Assembly (NCBI GenBank): GCA_035718275.1 | Contig: DASTHI010000033.1 | Coordinates: 1-64,000, forward strand | Length of the DNA: 64,000 nucleotides | Direction of reading: 5' to 3' | From: Pseudolabrys sp035718275 | GTDB taxonomy: Bacteria; Pseudomonadota; Alphaproteobacteria; Rhizobiales; Xanthobacteraceae | Part shown: positions 1 through 8,223 of the stretch, piece after piece | How the letters are laid out: each line of letters opens with the position of its first letter | How positions within the stretch are numbered: position 1 is the first letter of the stretch | Made by a program: the position numbers and the translations under genes | The notes under the pieces: model-generated | What the model was told of the DNA's origin: nothing | The model's database searches: none | The model's input: only the letters and a program-made list of their open reading frames with translations

Positions 1-95
1 TAGGATTCGAAACCGGGGCAGAGAGATTTACGCATGTGTTGCTTCGACCGGTTGAGCTGGCACTGAATAGCGGACATTGATTGTACCGCCGCGAA

Positions 96-170
96 TGGTG
101 GGCGCTGTAGGGATTGAACCTACGACCTCTCCCGTGTGAAGGGAACGCTCTCCCGCTGAGCTAAGCGCCC
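96..170 (-). tRNA. tRNA-Val (anticodon CAC)
   Basis: Read on the minus strand this folds as a standard cloverleaf. A 7-bp acceptor stem (GGGCGCT with AGCGCCC), a GCTC/GAGC D arm, an anticodon loop TTCACAC giving CAC, a T arm around TTCAATC and an encoded CCA end are all visible. CAC reads GUG, so the tRNA is valine. Bases 1-95 hold nothing I can support. Confidence 0.93.
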
Positions 171-258
171 GGCCGTTGCGGAGGCCGGATATAAGAAGGG
201 GGCTTCGAAGGTGTCAAGCGAAGCTCTCAGAAGTGCAGCCAAACCTGCGCGGCGCTCA

Positions 259-1548
259 TCAGTTTCGCGTCTTCGGATCGTTTGCTTGCCCGAGCCGTGA
301 TGCGTGCATCTGCAGCGCGCGAATGCGGTCGGCAAGATTGCCATTGTTTTCCCGCGTTCCGATCTCGCCGGCCGGCTGCGGCACCGCGGCAAGCCCGGGA
401 TGCGGTGTATCGGCCGCCAGCAGCGACTCGATGGGCGAGTTCGGGCCCTCAAGCGCGGAGGCAAGCCGGGCGACCTCCGCCGCCACATCATTGATGCGCT
501 CGCGCAGGAGCGCGTTTTCCACCCGCTCGGAAGCCCACGCCTCTTCGGTCTCGCGCTTCATCGTCGCGACTTCGCGGGCAAACCGGTCGCGCTCTTCCTT
601 AAGGTGAGCGATGGTCGTGTGCAGCTGCGCATTTTCAGTCTTCAGATGCTGTGAAGATGAATTCGATCGGCCTTCGATCTCGATCATCGCCGTGCGCAGG
701 TCACTTTCCACCTTCCGCGCCATCTCCATTTCCTGGCGCAATTGCTTGAGTTCGAATTCGCTTTGATTAAGCAGCCGCGACTGGTCAGCCAGCCGTGCCT
801 CGAGCTCCGCGGCGCGGCGGCCCATGAGCTCGGCTTCTTTTGCCTGCGCGACGAGATGCTGCTCGAGCTCGGTCACCCGGGTGGCGAGATTGCCAACCCT
901 GTTTCGCTCCTCCGTCAGCTCGTGCGTTGCCGCCTTGAGCTCGACCCGCTCGGCATCGCGGCGGTCCTCGACGGCACGCAATTCGCGGCCAGCTTCATCC
1001 AGGCGTTGCTTGAGCGCTTCGACTTGCGTCTTGAGCGCCACGATCTCTACCTTCTGGGAATCGGCGAGCGTCGAACGCTCGTCGAGCTCGGCCGTCATCT
1101 TAGCGAGCTCGGCTTCCTTGTCGGAGAGCGCCCGCTGGGCCTCGTGCATCGCATCCGTCTTGAGCGCGAACTCCTCCTCGGTGATGCGGAGCTGATCGCG
1201 AAGCGCCTTGTCACGCGCTTCCAGCGCGAAAATCGCCGCGGTTTTTTCGCCAAGCTCGACCTTGAGACGATTGATCGCGTCGCTTTTCTTTCCGAGCTCG
1301 GCCAACTGACTCGTGCTCTTGGTCTTGAGTTGCTCGACACTCATCTCCAGGCGGCGCGTCGACATGGCAAATTCGGCGCGCAACTGATCCTTGTCGGCCT
1401 GGATTTCGGCCATCGAGAGCGGCGTCGCAGCTTCAAGTCGTCGCACCGTCAGCCGCACGGCACGCGCATGAATGAGTGGAACGATGATAATTCCGATCAA
1501 GGCAGCGAAAAGAAATCCGATCCCGAAATACATGATCGGTTCAATCAT
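259..1548 (-). CDS. Membrane-anchored coiled-coil protein, unknown function
   Basis: A 429-residue protein. Residues 5-25 form one hydrophobic segment, so it is probably an inner-membrane protein with an N-terminal anchor. Residues about 45-350 are almost continuous Glu/Lys/Arg/Ala/Leu heptad-like coiled coil, and the last 80 residues are Pro/Gly-rich and probably disordered. No catalytic motif is seen. It lies alone between tRNA-Val and eipA. The start ATG has no obvious Shine-Dalgarno sequence, and the Met six codons in is an alternative. I do not recognise a named family. The organisation would suit a structural or envelope-linked role, but that is inference. Confidence 0.75.
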   Translation of the reverse strand: MIEPIMYFGIGFLFAALIGIIIVPLIHARAVRLTVRRLEAATPLSMAEIQADKDQLRAEFAMSTRRLEMSVEQLKTKSTSQLAELGKKSDAINRLKVELGEKTAAIFALEARDKALRDQLRITEEEFALKTDAMHEAQRALSDKEAELAKMTAELDERSTLADSQKVEIVALKTQVEALKQRLDEAGRELRAVEDRRDAERVELKAATHELTEERNRVGNLATRVTELEQHLVAQAKEAELMGRRAAELEARLADQSRLLNQSEFELKQLRQEMEMARKVESDLRTAMIEIEGRSNSSSQHLKTENAQLHTTIAHLKEERDRFAREVATMKRETEEAWASERVENALLRERINDVAAEVARLASALEGPNSPIESLLAADTPHPGLAAVPQPAGEIGTRENNGNLADRIRALQMHASRLGQANDPKTRN

Positions 1549-1681
1549 GGATCATACGCCTCCAACGCACGCGCCTGCGTTCATCGATGTGGGTTTGCTG
1601 CCGGAAGCAGATTAGCCTAAAGCCGGCCCGCCGTCGCGTTCTTCGCGCAACCTTGCAACGAATTCGTAAACGTCGCGGCGA

Positions 1682-2311
1682 TCAGAACGGGTTCCAGGTC
1701 GCCTGCGGCGTAAATTTCAGGTAGCCGATATTGGCGCCGAGCCGGAGCCCAACCCCCGAACGAATCGGCACAACGACGATGTTGCCGGATGCTAGGGCCG
1801 TCATGCCGAAGCCGCCGATGAAATAAGCGGACCCGTCGATTCCGGCAAAGCGCTGGTAGATCGCCTCGGTGGCCGGCAGGTTATAGATAAGCATCATGGT
1901 GCGTGCACCTTCACCGCCGGTATCGAAGCCTACCGAAGGACCTTCCCAGAATACGCGGCGATCGCCTGCGTTCTTGGTGTAGAGCTTTCCGTCACCGTAT
2001 CGCAGGCCAATGATGAATGCGCCGCTGCCTTCCTGCCCTAGCACATAGCCGTTCGGCAGGCCCCACCGGCTGACTGCCGTCTCGACGACCTGAGCAAGGC
2101 CGCGCGAGACCGTCCCGAAAAATCGGTGTCCCTCCCGCACCAGTTCGCCGGGCGTGAAGGTATTGCCCTGTTGGGCAGGCGGAGGTGGCGGGGCCGGCTG
2201 GTATTGGGGCGGGGGTGGGGGCGGCGCAGCCTGATACTGAGCGGCGGCGAATCCCGGAGCGAGCACCAGAAGACAAAATGTCAGAACGGCAAGGCGCGGT
2301 GTCTCGCGCAT
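1682..2311 (-). CDS. eipA: EipA-family (DUF1134) periplasmic envelope-integrity protein
   Basis: A protein of about 209 residues with a cleavable signal peptide (hydrophobic LAVLTFCLLVLAPGFAAAQ), a Pro-rich linker of repeated PPPPPPQYQPAP type, then a Gly-rich folded domain typical of DUF1134, ending in aromatic WNPF. In Brucella the homologue EipA is periplasmic, needed for envelope-stress resistance, and directly controlled by CtrA. I chose the ATG at 2311 because GGAG sits 7 bases upstream; the in-frame ATG at 2323 has no such site. The gene is divergent from the YHS gene, with a TTAAC-rich region between. Confidence 0.85.
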   Translation of the reverse strand: MRETPRLAVLTFCLLVLAPGFAAAQYQAAPPPPPPQYQPAPPPPPAQQGNTFTPGELVREGHRFFGTVSRGLAQVVETAVSRWGLPNGYVLGQEGSGAFIIGLRYGDGKLYTKNAGDRRVFWEGPSVGFDTGGEGARTMMLIYNLPATEAIYQRFAGIDGSAYFIGGFGMTALASGNIVVVPIRSGVGLRLGANIGYLKFTPQATWNPF

Positions 2312-2335
2312 TAAAGACTCCATGGATACTGGACG

Positions 2336-2354
2336 TTAACAGCCCTGTTTAACC
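2336..2354. promoter_or_regulatory. Possible CtrA half-sites in the eipA/YHS intergenic region
   Basis: Two TTAAC half-sites (TTAAC at 2336 and TTAACC at 2349) are separated by 9 rather than the usual 7 bases. The element is also an imperfect inverted repeat, GTTAACAG facing CTGTTTAAC. It lies 25 bp upstream of the chosen eipA start and 73 bp before the divergent YHS gene. EipA is a known CtrA target in Brucella, so a CtrA site is expected here, but the spacing is off consensus. Confidence 0.4.
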
Positions 2355-2426
2355 GGATTCTCACGTCAGGCACGCAGATTGGCGCCGAGAGACCGGTCCC
2401 GAATCACCTCACGTTCGCTGAGAACT

Positions 2427-2927
2427 ATGACTGCAGAACGGCGGCAACGAAAGTCAGCCCTGCTTTTCGGTATTCTGCTGATTGTTGGCGTTCTGGGAAG
2501 TATTGAGGCACCCGGGCCACTTCGGGCGGCGCCCGAGCACCAGCTGGCAGTCAACCCCACGACCGGCCTTGCCATCAGCGGCTTTGATCCGGTCGCGTAT
2601 TTTGTTGAGGGCAAGGCGCTGTTTGGCCGACCCGAAATCGAACTGAATTTCGACGGTGCGGTGTGGCGGTTCACGAACGAAGGAAACAGGGGCGCCTTCG
2701 CATTGCATCCTGAGGTCTACGGTCCGCGTTTCGGCGGCTATGACCCGGTCGCAATCGGCCGCGACCGGTCGGTGGCCGGCCATCCGCTGATCTGGACCAT
2801 TGCCGGGCAGAGACTTTACTTCTTCTACAGCGAACGGAATCGGGCCGCCTTTCTTTTGGATCCGGGTCACATGATCGAAACGGCCGAGCGCAAGTGGCCG
2901 CGGGTATCCAAAACACTCGAGCGGTAA
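2427..2927 (+). CDS. Secreted YHS-domain protein
   Basis: A 166-residue protein with a Lys/Arg-rich start and one hydrophobic segment (about residues 10-30), read as a signal peptide or anchor. The rest is a YHS-type domain: NPTTGLAISGFDPVAYF, then the FGRPEIELNFDGAVWRF and YGPRFGGYDPVAIG motifs. YHS domains are small and often bind metal, but several periplasmic members such as this lack the usual cysteines, so metal binding is uncertain. The ATG at 2427 is preferred over a TTG at 2379, which lies in the shared promoter region. Confidence 0.75.
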   Translation: MTAERRQRKSALLFGILLIVGVLGSIEAPGPLRAAPEHQLAVNPTTGLAISGFDPVAYFVEGKALFGRPEIELNFDGAVWRFTNEGNRGAFALHPEVYGPRFGGYDPVAIGRDRSVAGHPLIWTIAGQRLYFFYSERNRAAFLLDPGHMIETAERKWPRVSKTLER

Positions 2928-2938
2928 TTCTCCCGGTA

Positions 2939-3760
2939 CTATCGGTTGATTTCCTTAGCCTTCCTGGGATCCCCCCATGCGATAAAGGCGGGGATCCGGA
3001 AATTCTCGCTGGCACGCCCATACACAAGAGGCGACCCCTGAGGGCTGGTCACGATGCCGCCGGCCGCGGTGACGAGCGCATGGCCAGCCGCCACGTCCCA
3101 TTCGAACGTCGTGCTTAGACGCGGATAGACATCGGCCTTGCCCTCAGCCAACTGACAAAATTTGATGGCCGAGCCGCTGGCTACGCGCGTCACTGGCCCA
3201 AGCGTATTCAGGAATGACTGGCTCGCCGGGTCGAGATGCGATCGGCTCACGACGGCGACCGGTCCTTCGCTCCGCCATGGTCGCGTGCGGATGCTTTCAG
3301 GCCGACCCGGGCCCTTTTGCGTAAAGGGAAGCCGCTCGGCTTTTTCTCCGACAACCCCGCGCCAGATCTGTCCGACTTTGGGCGCGGCAACGATGCCGGC
3401 GACCGGAGCACCGCGGGTAATGACGGCGAGGTTGACGGTGAATTCATCACGGCCCGCGATGAATTCGCGAGTACCGTCGAGCGGATCGACGGCAAGGAAA
3501 CTGTCCGTAGATGAAAAAGATGCGGCGGGGCCCGATTCTTCCGAAACGACCGGAATCTCTGGCAGCAGGTGCGCGAGCCCTTCCAGGATGATGGCTTCGG
3601 ACCGGCGGTCCGCCTCCGTGACCGGTGAGTGATCGTCCTTGGTCCAGTGCTCCGCGCTCGCCGGCGAGGTCGCTGCAATAGCCGCGCACGCGCGAATGAC
3701 GATCGCGGTCAGATCATCCAGAAGTTCCGCCGCATGGGACGGTATGATTTCATTCGCCAA
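2939..3760 (-). CDS. cysQ: 3'(2'),5'-bisphosphate nucleotidase CysQ
   Basis: An inositol-monophosphatase-fold phosphatase of about 273 residues that hydrolyses 3'-phosphoadenosine 5'-phosphate, a by-product of sulfate assimilation. The metal-binding signature is visible in order: SPVTEADRRSE, then EIPVVSEESG, then AVDPLDGTREFIAG, and near the C-terminus the EWDVAAGHALVTAAGG motif. The start is chosen as TTG at 3760, because AAGGA sits 7 bases ahead and homology begins there. An in-frame ATG at 3856 would add 32 Arg/Gly-rich residues without family character. It is divergent from chpT. Confidence 0.85.
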   Translation of the reverse strand: MANEIIPSHAAELLDDLTAIVIRACAAIAATSPASAEHWTKDDHSPVTEADRRSEAIILEGLAHLLPEIPVVSEESGPAASFSSTDSFLAVDPLDGTREFIAGRDEFTVNLAVITRGAPVAGIVAAPKVGQIWRGVVGEKAERLPFTQKGPGRPESIRTRPWRSEGPVAVVSRSHLDPASQSFLNTLGPVTRVASGSAIKFCQLAEGKADVYPRLSTTFEWDVAAGHALVTAAGGIVTSPQGSPLVYGRASENFRIPAFIAWGDPRKAKEINR

Positions 3761-3891
3761 CGCAACATCCTTCTTCTGCCATAACGATCCTTGGCGAGCA
3801 GCGGCGTGCGGTGTATCACGCCAACCACAAGCGGCGCGACCTCGATTCGGCGCCATTGAATGAAGCGTGCCCGCTCAGCGGAGACCAGTCC

Positions 3892-4524
3892 ATGTCGGAA
3901 TCATCGATCGAAGCGCTTGATCTCGCCGCCCTGCTGTGCTCGCGCGTGTGTCACGACCTCATCAGTCCCGTCGGCGCGATCGTCAATGGACTTGAGGTGC
4001 TCGAAGAAGAGAAGGACGAAGGCACCAAGGAATTCGCACTCGACCTCATCAAGAGCAGCGCGGCGAATGCATCGGCGAAGCTTCAATTCTGCCGAATCGC
4101 GTTCGGCGCGGCCGGATCGGCAGGAGCCCAGATCGACCTCGGGGATGCTGAGAAAATCGCACGCGGCTTTCTGGAAGATGAAAAGACCAAGCTTGCATGG
4201 AACGTCCCGCGGGCATTGCTGCCGAAGAATCGCGTTAAGTTGCTGCTCAACATGCTGATCATCGCGAGCCAGGCGATACCGCGGGGTGGAATGCTCACGG
4301 TGGACGCGATGGGTTCCGGCGAAAGCATGGGATTTCGCGTCAGCGCCGCCGGCACGAATGCCAGAGTTCCTGCTGCCATCCCGCCGCTGCTTGCAGGCGA
4401 GCATGGAGAAGGCTTGGACGCCCACCGCATCCAGCCGTTCTATGCGGGGCTGCTCGCGCGGGCCTGCGGCGCCAAGGCCACGATGACCATGGAAGGCGAC
4501 ACGGTCGTGGTCAGCGCGCAATGA
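3892..4524 (+). CDS. chpT: Histidine phosphotransferase ChpT
   Basis: A 210-residue cytoplasmic phosphotransferase that in Caulobacter and Brucella carries phosphoryl groups from the hybrid kinase CckA to CtrA and CpdR. The N-terminal dimerisation helix carries the phospho-accepting histidine in SRVCHDLISPVGAIVNGLEV. A degenerate ATPase-like C-terminal domain without a usable nucleotide site follows, as in the family. It lies just upstream of the chemotaxis operon, and its target CtrA is encoded 8 kb away. Start: ATG of MSESSIEALDL, after a weak ribosome site. Confidence 0.9.
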   Translation: MSESSIEALDLAALLCSRVCHDLISPVGAIVNGLEVLEEEKDEGTKEFALDLIKSSAANASAKLQFCRIAFGAAGSAGAQIDLGDAEKIARGFLEDEKTKLAWNVPRALLPKNRVKLLLNMLIIASQAIPRGGMLTVDAMGSGESMGFRVSAAGTNARVPAAIPPLLAGEHGEGLDAHRIQPFYAGLLARACGAKATMTMEGDTVVVSAQ

Positions 4525-4543
4525 ACGGCGCGCAGCGGGCCGG

Positions 4544-4558
4544 TTAACGCTGCGTTAA
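4544..4558. promoter_or_regulatory. CtrA box (perfect TTAA-N7-TTAA) upstream of cheA
   Basis: TTAA at 4544, seven bases (CGCTGCG), TTAA at 4555: an exact match to the alphaproteobacterial CtrA consensus. It is located in the 148-bp chpT-cheA gap, 114 bp before the cheA start, and is the only promoter-like element there. CtrA control of chemotaxis genes is well known in Rhizobiales and Caulobacter. Confidence 0.75.
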
Positions 4559-4672
4559 AGGCTTTCGGAAGTCGCGGACCCGCAACCAAAATTAAACGCT
4601 TCACCGACACACTTGGCTCGCTTCCGACGGAAAGCGGCGGACGGGTCTTGCCCGTCGATGAAGGCGTTTGTG

Positions 4673-7294
4673 ATGGACGACCTGCTGCGGGAATTTGTCA
4701 CAGAGACACATGAGAGTCTCGATGTGGTCGACGTCGAGCTCGTGCGTTTCGAGCAGGATCCGAACAACGCCAGGATTCTCGATAACATTTTCAGGCTCGT
4801 CCACACCATCAAGGGCACGTGTGGCTTTCTCGGCCTGCCTCGGCTCGAAGCGCTCACTCACGCCGCCGAGACCCTCATGGGTAAATTCCGCGATGGCGCG
4901 CCGGCTTCGAGCGAGGCGGTCAGCCTCATTCTGGCGACCATCGACCGGATCAAGATCATCCTCGAATCCCTCGAAACCGAGCAGCGGGAGCCCGATGGAG
5001 CCGATACCGACCTGATTTCGAGCCTCGAGCGCATGCTCGAACGGGTGGGATCTGTTGCCGGATCAAGCCCGCGGGTACGCACCGTTGGCACGCTGGTTCC
5101 GCAGATCCTCGAGCGGGCCTTGCGTCCGGACGAGGATTCTCTCGACGATCTCGAACGCGCCTTTCGTCAGACGGCGACCGAGCCGCCGAACGTCAAGCCC
5201 GCCGATGCGGGTGCTGGAGTGGCCGACGTCCACGCAGGTGAGGCCACCGGTAGAGCTGCTAACCAATCGATCCGCGTGACGGTCGACACCCTCGAACAGC
5301 TGATGACAATGGTCTCAGAGCTGGTGCTCACGCGCAATCAGTTGCTCGAGATCGTCCGCCGTCACGAGGACTCCGAATTCAAGACGCCGCTACAGCGGCT
5401 TTCGAGTGTTACGGCAGAGCTGCAGGAAGGCGTAATGAAAACGCGCATGCAGCCGATAGGGAATGCGTGGCAGAAGCTGCCGCGCATCGTGCGCGACCTT
5501 TCGAACGAGCTTGGCAAAAAGATAGAGCTGGAGATGCAGGGAGCCGAGACCGAGCTCGACCGTCAGGTGCTCGATCTCATCAAGGATCCGCTCACGCATA
5601 TGATCCGCAACTCGGCCGACCACGGCCTCGAGAGTCCGGAACAGCGGCGCGCAGCGGGCAAGGCCGAACACGGCTTGATCCGACTTTCCGCGTATCACGA
5701 GGGCGGATATATCATCATCCGCATTGCCGATGATGGCCGCGGCCTCGATACCCGGGGCATTAAGGCAAAGGCGATCGCACAAGGGCTTGTTTCCGAGGCC
5801 GAGGCCGAAAAGTTATCGGAATCGCAGATCCACAAATTCATTTTCGCGCCGGGCTTCTCCACTGCTGCAACGGTCACGAATGTATCGGGCCGTGGCGTGG
5901 GAATGGACGTCGTGCGCAACAACATCGATCAGATCGGTGGCACCATCGACGTCAAGTCGGTGGCCGGCGTCGGATCGAGTTTCACGATCAAGATTCCGCT
6001 CACGCTGGCGATCGTCGCAGCTCTGATCGTGGAGGCTGGCGGCCATCGCTTCGCGATTCCGCAACTGTCGGTCGTGGAGCTGGTTCGCGCTCGCGAAGGA
6101 AGCGAGCACCGTGTCGAAAGTATCAAAAATACGAAGGTGCTGCGATTGCGCGACAAACTGCTGCCGCTGGTCGCGCTCACTCAACTGCTCGGCCTCGATC
6201 AGGACAAAGGCGGAGGCAACGGCGGTTTCATCGTCGTAACGCAGGTCGGAAGCCAAACTTTCGGGATCATCGTTGATGGCGTCTTTCATACCGAGGAGAT
6301 CGTCGTCAAGCCGATGTCGAGCAAAATGCGTCACATCGCGCTCTTCTCTGGCAACACAATCCTCGGCGACGGCTCCGTCATCATGATCGTCGATCCGAAT
6401 GGAGTAGCCCAGGCTTTCGGCGCGAGCGCCGCTTCGCAACTGGCAGCGTCGGAAGCCGCGGCCGATGCAAGTCCGGTCTCCGAGGAGGCGAGCACTTCGC
6501 TGCTGGTGTTTCGCGCAGGGTCGCGGCGGCCCAAGGCCGTTCCGCTGTCTCTCGTCACTCGCCTGGAGGAGATCGACGCACGTCAGATTGAGCTGTCGAA
6601 CGGACGGCACATGGTGCAGTACCGCGGGCACCTTATGCCACTGATCAGCATGAGTGACGATGTCCGCGTGAAAAGCGAAGGGGCACAGCCGCTACTGGTC
6701 TTTTCTGACGGAAACCGCTCGATGGCTCTCGTGGTCGACGAGATCGTCGACATTGTCGAGGGCAATCTCGATATCGAGATTGTCGGCGAAAGCCCGGGAG
6801 TGCTGGGTTCAGCGGTTGTGCGCGGCCATGCCACCGAGATCATCGACGTGGGCCATTTCCTTCCGCTCGCCTTCGAAGATTGGTTCCGCCGCAAGGAGCA
6901 TTCAACGAGACATCGGCCGCCATCCGTGTTGCTTGTCGACGACTCGCCGTTCTTCCTGAACATGCTGACCCCCGTACTGCAGGCTGCCGGGTATTCGGTC
7001 ACCGCGGTGCTTTCCGCGGAGGAAGGCTTGTCCATGCTGCGCAACGGCCGCTCATTCGACGTCGCCATTACCGACATCGAAATGCCGGGAATGAACGGAT
7101 TCGAGTTCGCCGAGGCCGTGCGCGCCGACCCGCGCGCGGCCGATCTGCCGATGATCGCCTTATCTTCAGTGGTCTCACCGGAAGCCATCGATCGAGGCCG
7201 TCGCGTCGGATTTCACGACTACGTCGCCAAGTTCGACCGCCAGGGGCTGATCGCAGCTCTCAAGGAGCAAACCGAGATCGTTCGAGCTGCGTGA
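4673..7294 (+). CDS. cheA: Hybrid chemotaxis histidine kinase CheA with C-terminal receiver
   Basis: An 873-residue kinase coupling receptors to CheY and CheB. Domains in order: Hpt (about 1-105, phospho-histidine 44 in RLVHTIKGTCGF); a linker with Ala/Glu-rich stretch; dimerisation domain (about 205-270, TMVSELVLTRNQLLE); HATPase (about 270-450, N box HMIRNSADHGLE, G1 IADDGRGLD, G2 GRGVGMDVVR); a CheW-like domain (about 455-590); a second, more divergent CheW-like segment (about 615-735); and a receiver (about 750-870, acceptor Asp in AITDIEMPGMNG, Lys in YVAKFD). Receiver-bearing CheA is common in Rhizobiales. First gene of the che operon. ATG at 4673 is preferred; 4658 is possible. Confidence 0.95.
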   Translation: MDDLLREFVTETHESLDVVDVELVRFEQDPNNARILDNIFRLVHTIKGTCGFLGLPRLEALTHAAETLMGKFRDGAPASSEAVSLILATIDRIKIILESLETEQREPDGADTDLISSLERMLERVGSVAGSSPRVRTVGTLVPQILERALRPDEDSLDDLERAFRQTATEPPNVKPADAGAGVADVHAGEATGRAANQSIRVTVDTLEQLMTMVSELVLTRNQLLEIVRRHEDSEFKTPLQRLSSVTAELQEGVMKTRMQPIGNAWQKLPRIVRDLSNELGKKIELEMQGAETELDRQVLDLIKDPLTHMIRNSADHGLESPEQRRAAGKAEHGLIRLSAYHEGGYIIIRIADDGRGLDTRGIKAKAIAQGLVSEAEAEKLSESQIHKFIFAPGFSTAATVTNVSGRGVGMDVVRNNIDQIGGTIDVKSVAGVGSSFTIKIPLTLAIVAALIVEAGGHRFAIPQLSVVELVRAREGSEHRVESIKNTKVLRLRDKLLPLVALTQLLGLDQDKGGGNGGFIVVTQVGSQTFGIIVDGVFHTEEIVVKPMSSKMRHIALFSGNTILGDGSVIMIVDPNGVAQAFGASAASQLAASEAAADASPVSEEASTSLLVFRAGSRRPKAVPLSLVTRLEEIDARQIELSNGRHMVQYRGHLMPLISMSDDVRVKSEGAQPLLVFSDGNRSMALVVDEIVDIVEGNLDIEIVGESPGVLGSAVVRGHATEIIDVGHFLPLAFEDWFRRKEHSTRHRPPSVLLVDDSPFFLNMLTPVLQAAGYSVTAVLSAEEGLSMLRNGRSFDVAITDIEMPGMNGFEFAEAVRADPRAADLPMIALSSVVSPEAIDRGRRVGFHDYVAKFDRQGLIAALKEQTEIVRAA

Positions 7295-7304
7295 TTGACA
7301 GGCC

Positions 7305-7766
7305 ATGAAAAACATCGCCCAAAGCAAAGTCACCGAATATGTCACTGCCACCATTGGCGGACAGCTGTTCGGGCTTCCCATTCTGCGCGTTCAGGACGTC
7401 TTCGCACCTGAAAGGCTGACGCGGGTTCCGCTGGCGCCTCCTGAAATCGCAGGAGTGCTCAACCTGCGCGGTCGCATCGTGACGTTGATCGATATGCGGC
7501 GCCGACTTGGTCTGGAAGAGCCCGGAAATGTTGCCGCGCCGATGGCGGTCGGGGTGGAGTCCCGCGGAGAGTCCTACGGACTTCTGATCGATAGCATTGG
7601 AGAAGTTCTCAAGCTCGAGAGTGTGGCCTGGGAGCCAACTCCCGCAAATCTGGATGCAAGACTGGCTGGCGTTTCAACCGGCATTTACCGGCTGGATGGC
7701 CAGCTGCTTATTGTGCTCGATGTCGACCGAGTACTCGATGTCGAGATGAAGGCGGCCGCGGCGTAG
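7305..7766 (+). CDS. cheW: Chemotaxis scaffold protein CheW
   Basis: A 153-residue single CheW domain linking chemoreceptors to CheA. Visible family features are the start VTEYVTATIGGQLFGLPI, the LTRVPLAPPEIAGVLNLRGRIV block (cited in part: ILRVQDVFAPE, then GVLNLRGRIVTLIDMR) and the C-terminal GIYRLDGQLLIVLDVDRVL. It follows cheA after 10 bp, so it is almost certainly cotranscribed. No enzymatic activity is expected. Confidence 0.95.
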   Translation: MKNIAQSKVTEYVTATIGGQLFGLPILRVQDVFAPERLTRVPLAPPEIAGVLNLRGRIVTLIDMRRRLGLEEPGNVAAPMAVGVESRGESYGLLIDSIGEVLKLESVAWEPTPANLDARLAGVSTGIYRLDGQLLIVLDVDRVLDVEMKAAAA

Positions 7767-7818
7767 CGCGTCCGAATGCAATGGAAATGGTAATTCGGGA
7801 AACACAAAGGGGCTGGTG

Positions 7819-8184
7819 ATGAAAACCTGTTTGGTAGTCGATGACTCGAGCGTCATCCGCAAGGTGGCGCGACGAATTCTTGAAGGACTCGATTTTCAGA
7901 TCGTCGAGGCGGAGGACGGTGAGCAAGCGTTGGAAGCTTGCCGGCGAAAGCTGCCGGAAGCGATCCTGCTCGACTGGAACATGCCGAAAATGGATGGCTA
8001 TGACTTCCTTCGATCGTTGCGCAGGCTGCCGGGCGGTGATGTGCCCAAAGTGGTCTTCTGCACAACAGAGAACGACGTCGCGCATATCGCTCGCGCGCTT
8101 CATGCGGGTGCCAACGAATACATCATGAAGCCGTTCGACAAAGAGATCGTCGAGGCGAAATTCCAGGAAGTGGGACTCATCTGA
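7819..8184 (+). CDS. cheY: Chemotaxis response regulator CheY
   Basis: A 121-residue stand-alone receiver domain. The acidic pair is in CLVVDDSSVIRK, the phospho-accepting Asp in ILLDWNMPKMDG, the switch Thr in VVFCTTEND and the conserved Lys in YIMKPFDKE. No output domain is present, so it should act by binding the flagellar motor or as a phosphate sink. The ATG at 7819 follows AAAGGGG; an adjacent GTG at 7816 is less likely. Third gene of the operon. Confidence 0.93.
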   Translation: MKTCLVVDDSSVIRKVARRILEGLDFQIVEAEDGEQALEACRRKLPEAILLDWNMPKMDGYDFLRSLRRLPGGDVPKVVFCTTENDVAHIARALHAGANEYIMKPFDKEIVEAKFQEVGLI

Positions 8185-8223
8185 TCGTTCCCTCTGCAAT
8201 AATCGAAATGCCAGTGAAGTCAG

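Noticed and set aside
331..342. GGCAAGATTGCC palindrome
   Set aside because: Lies inside the coiled-coil gene, has a 2-base rather than 3-base centre and lacks the flanking CC; not counted as an FlbD site.
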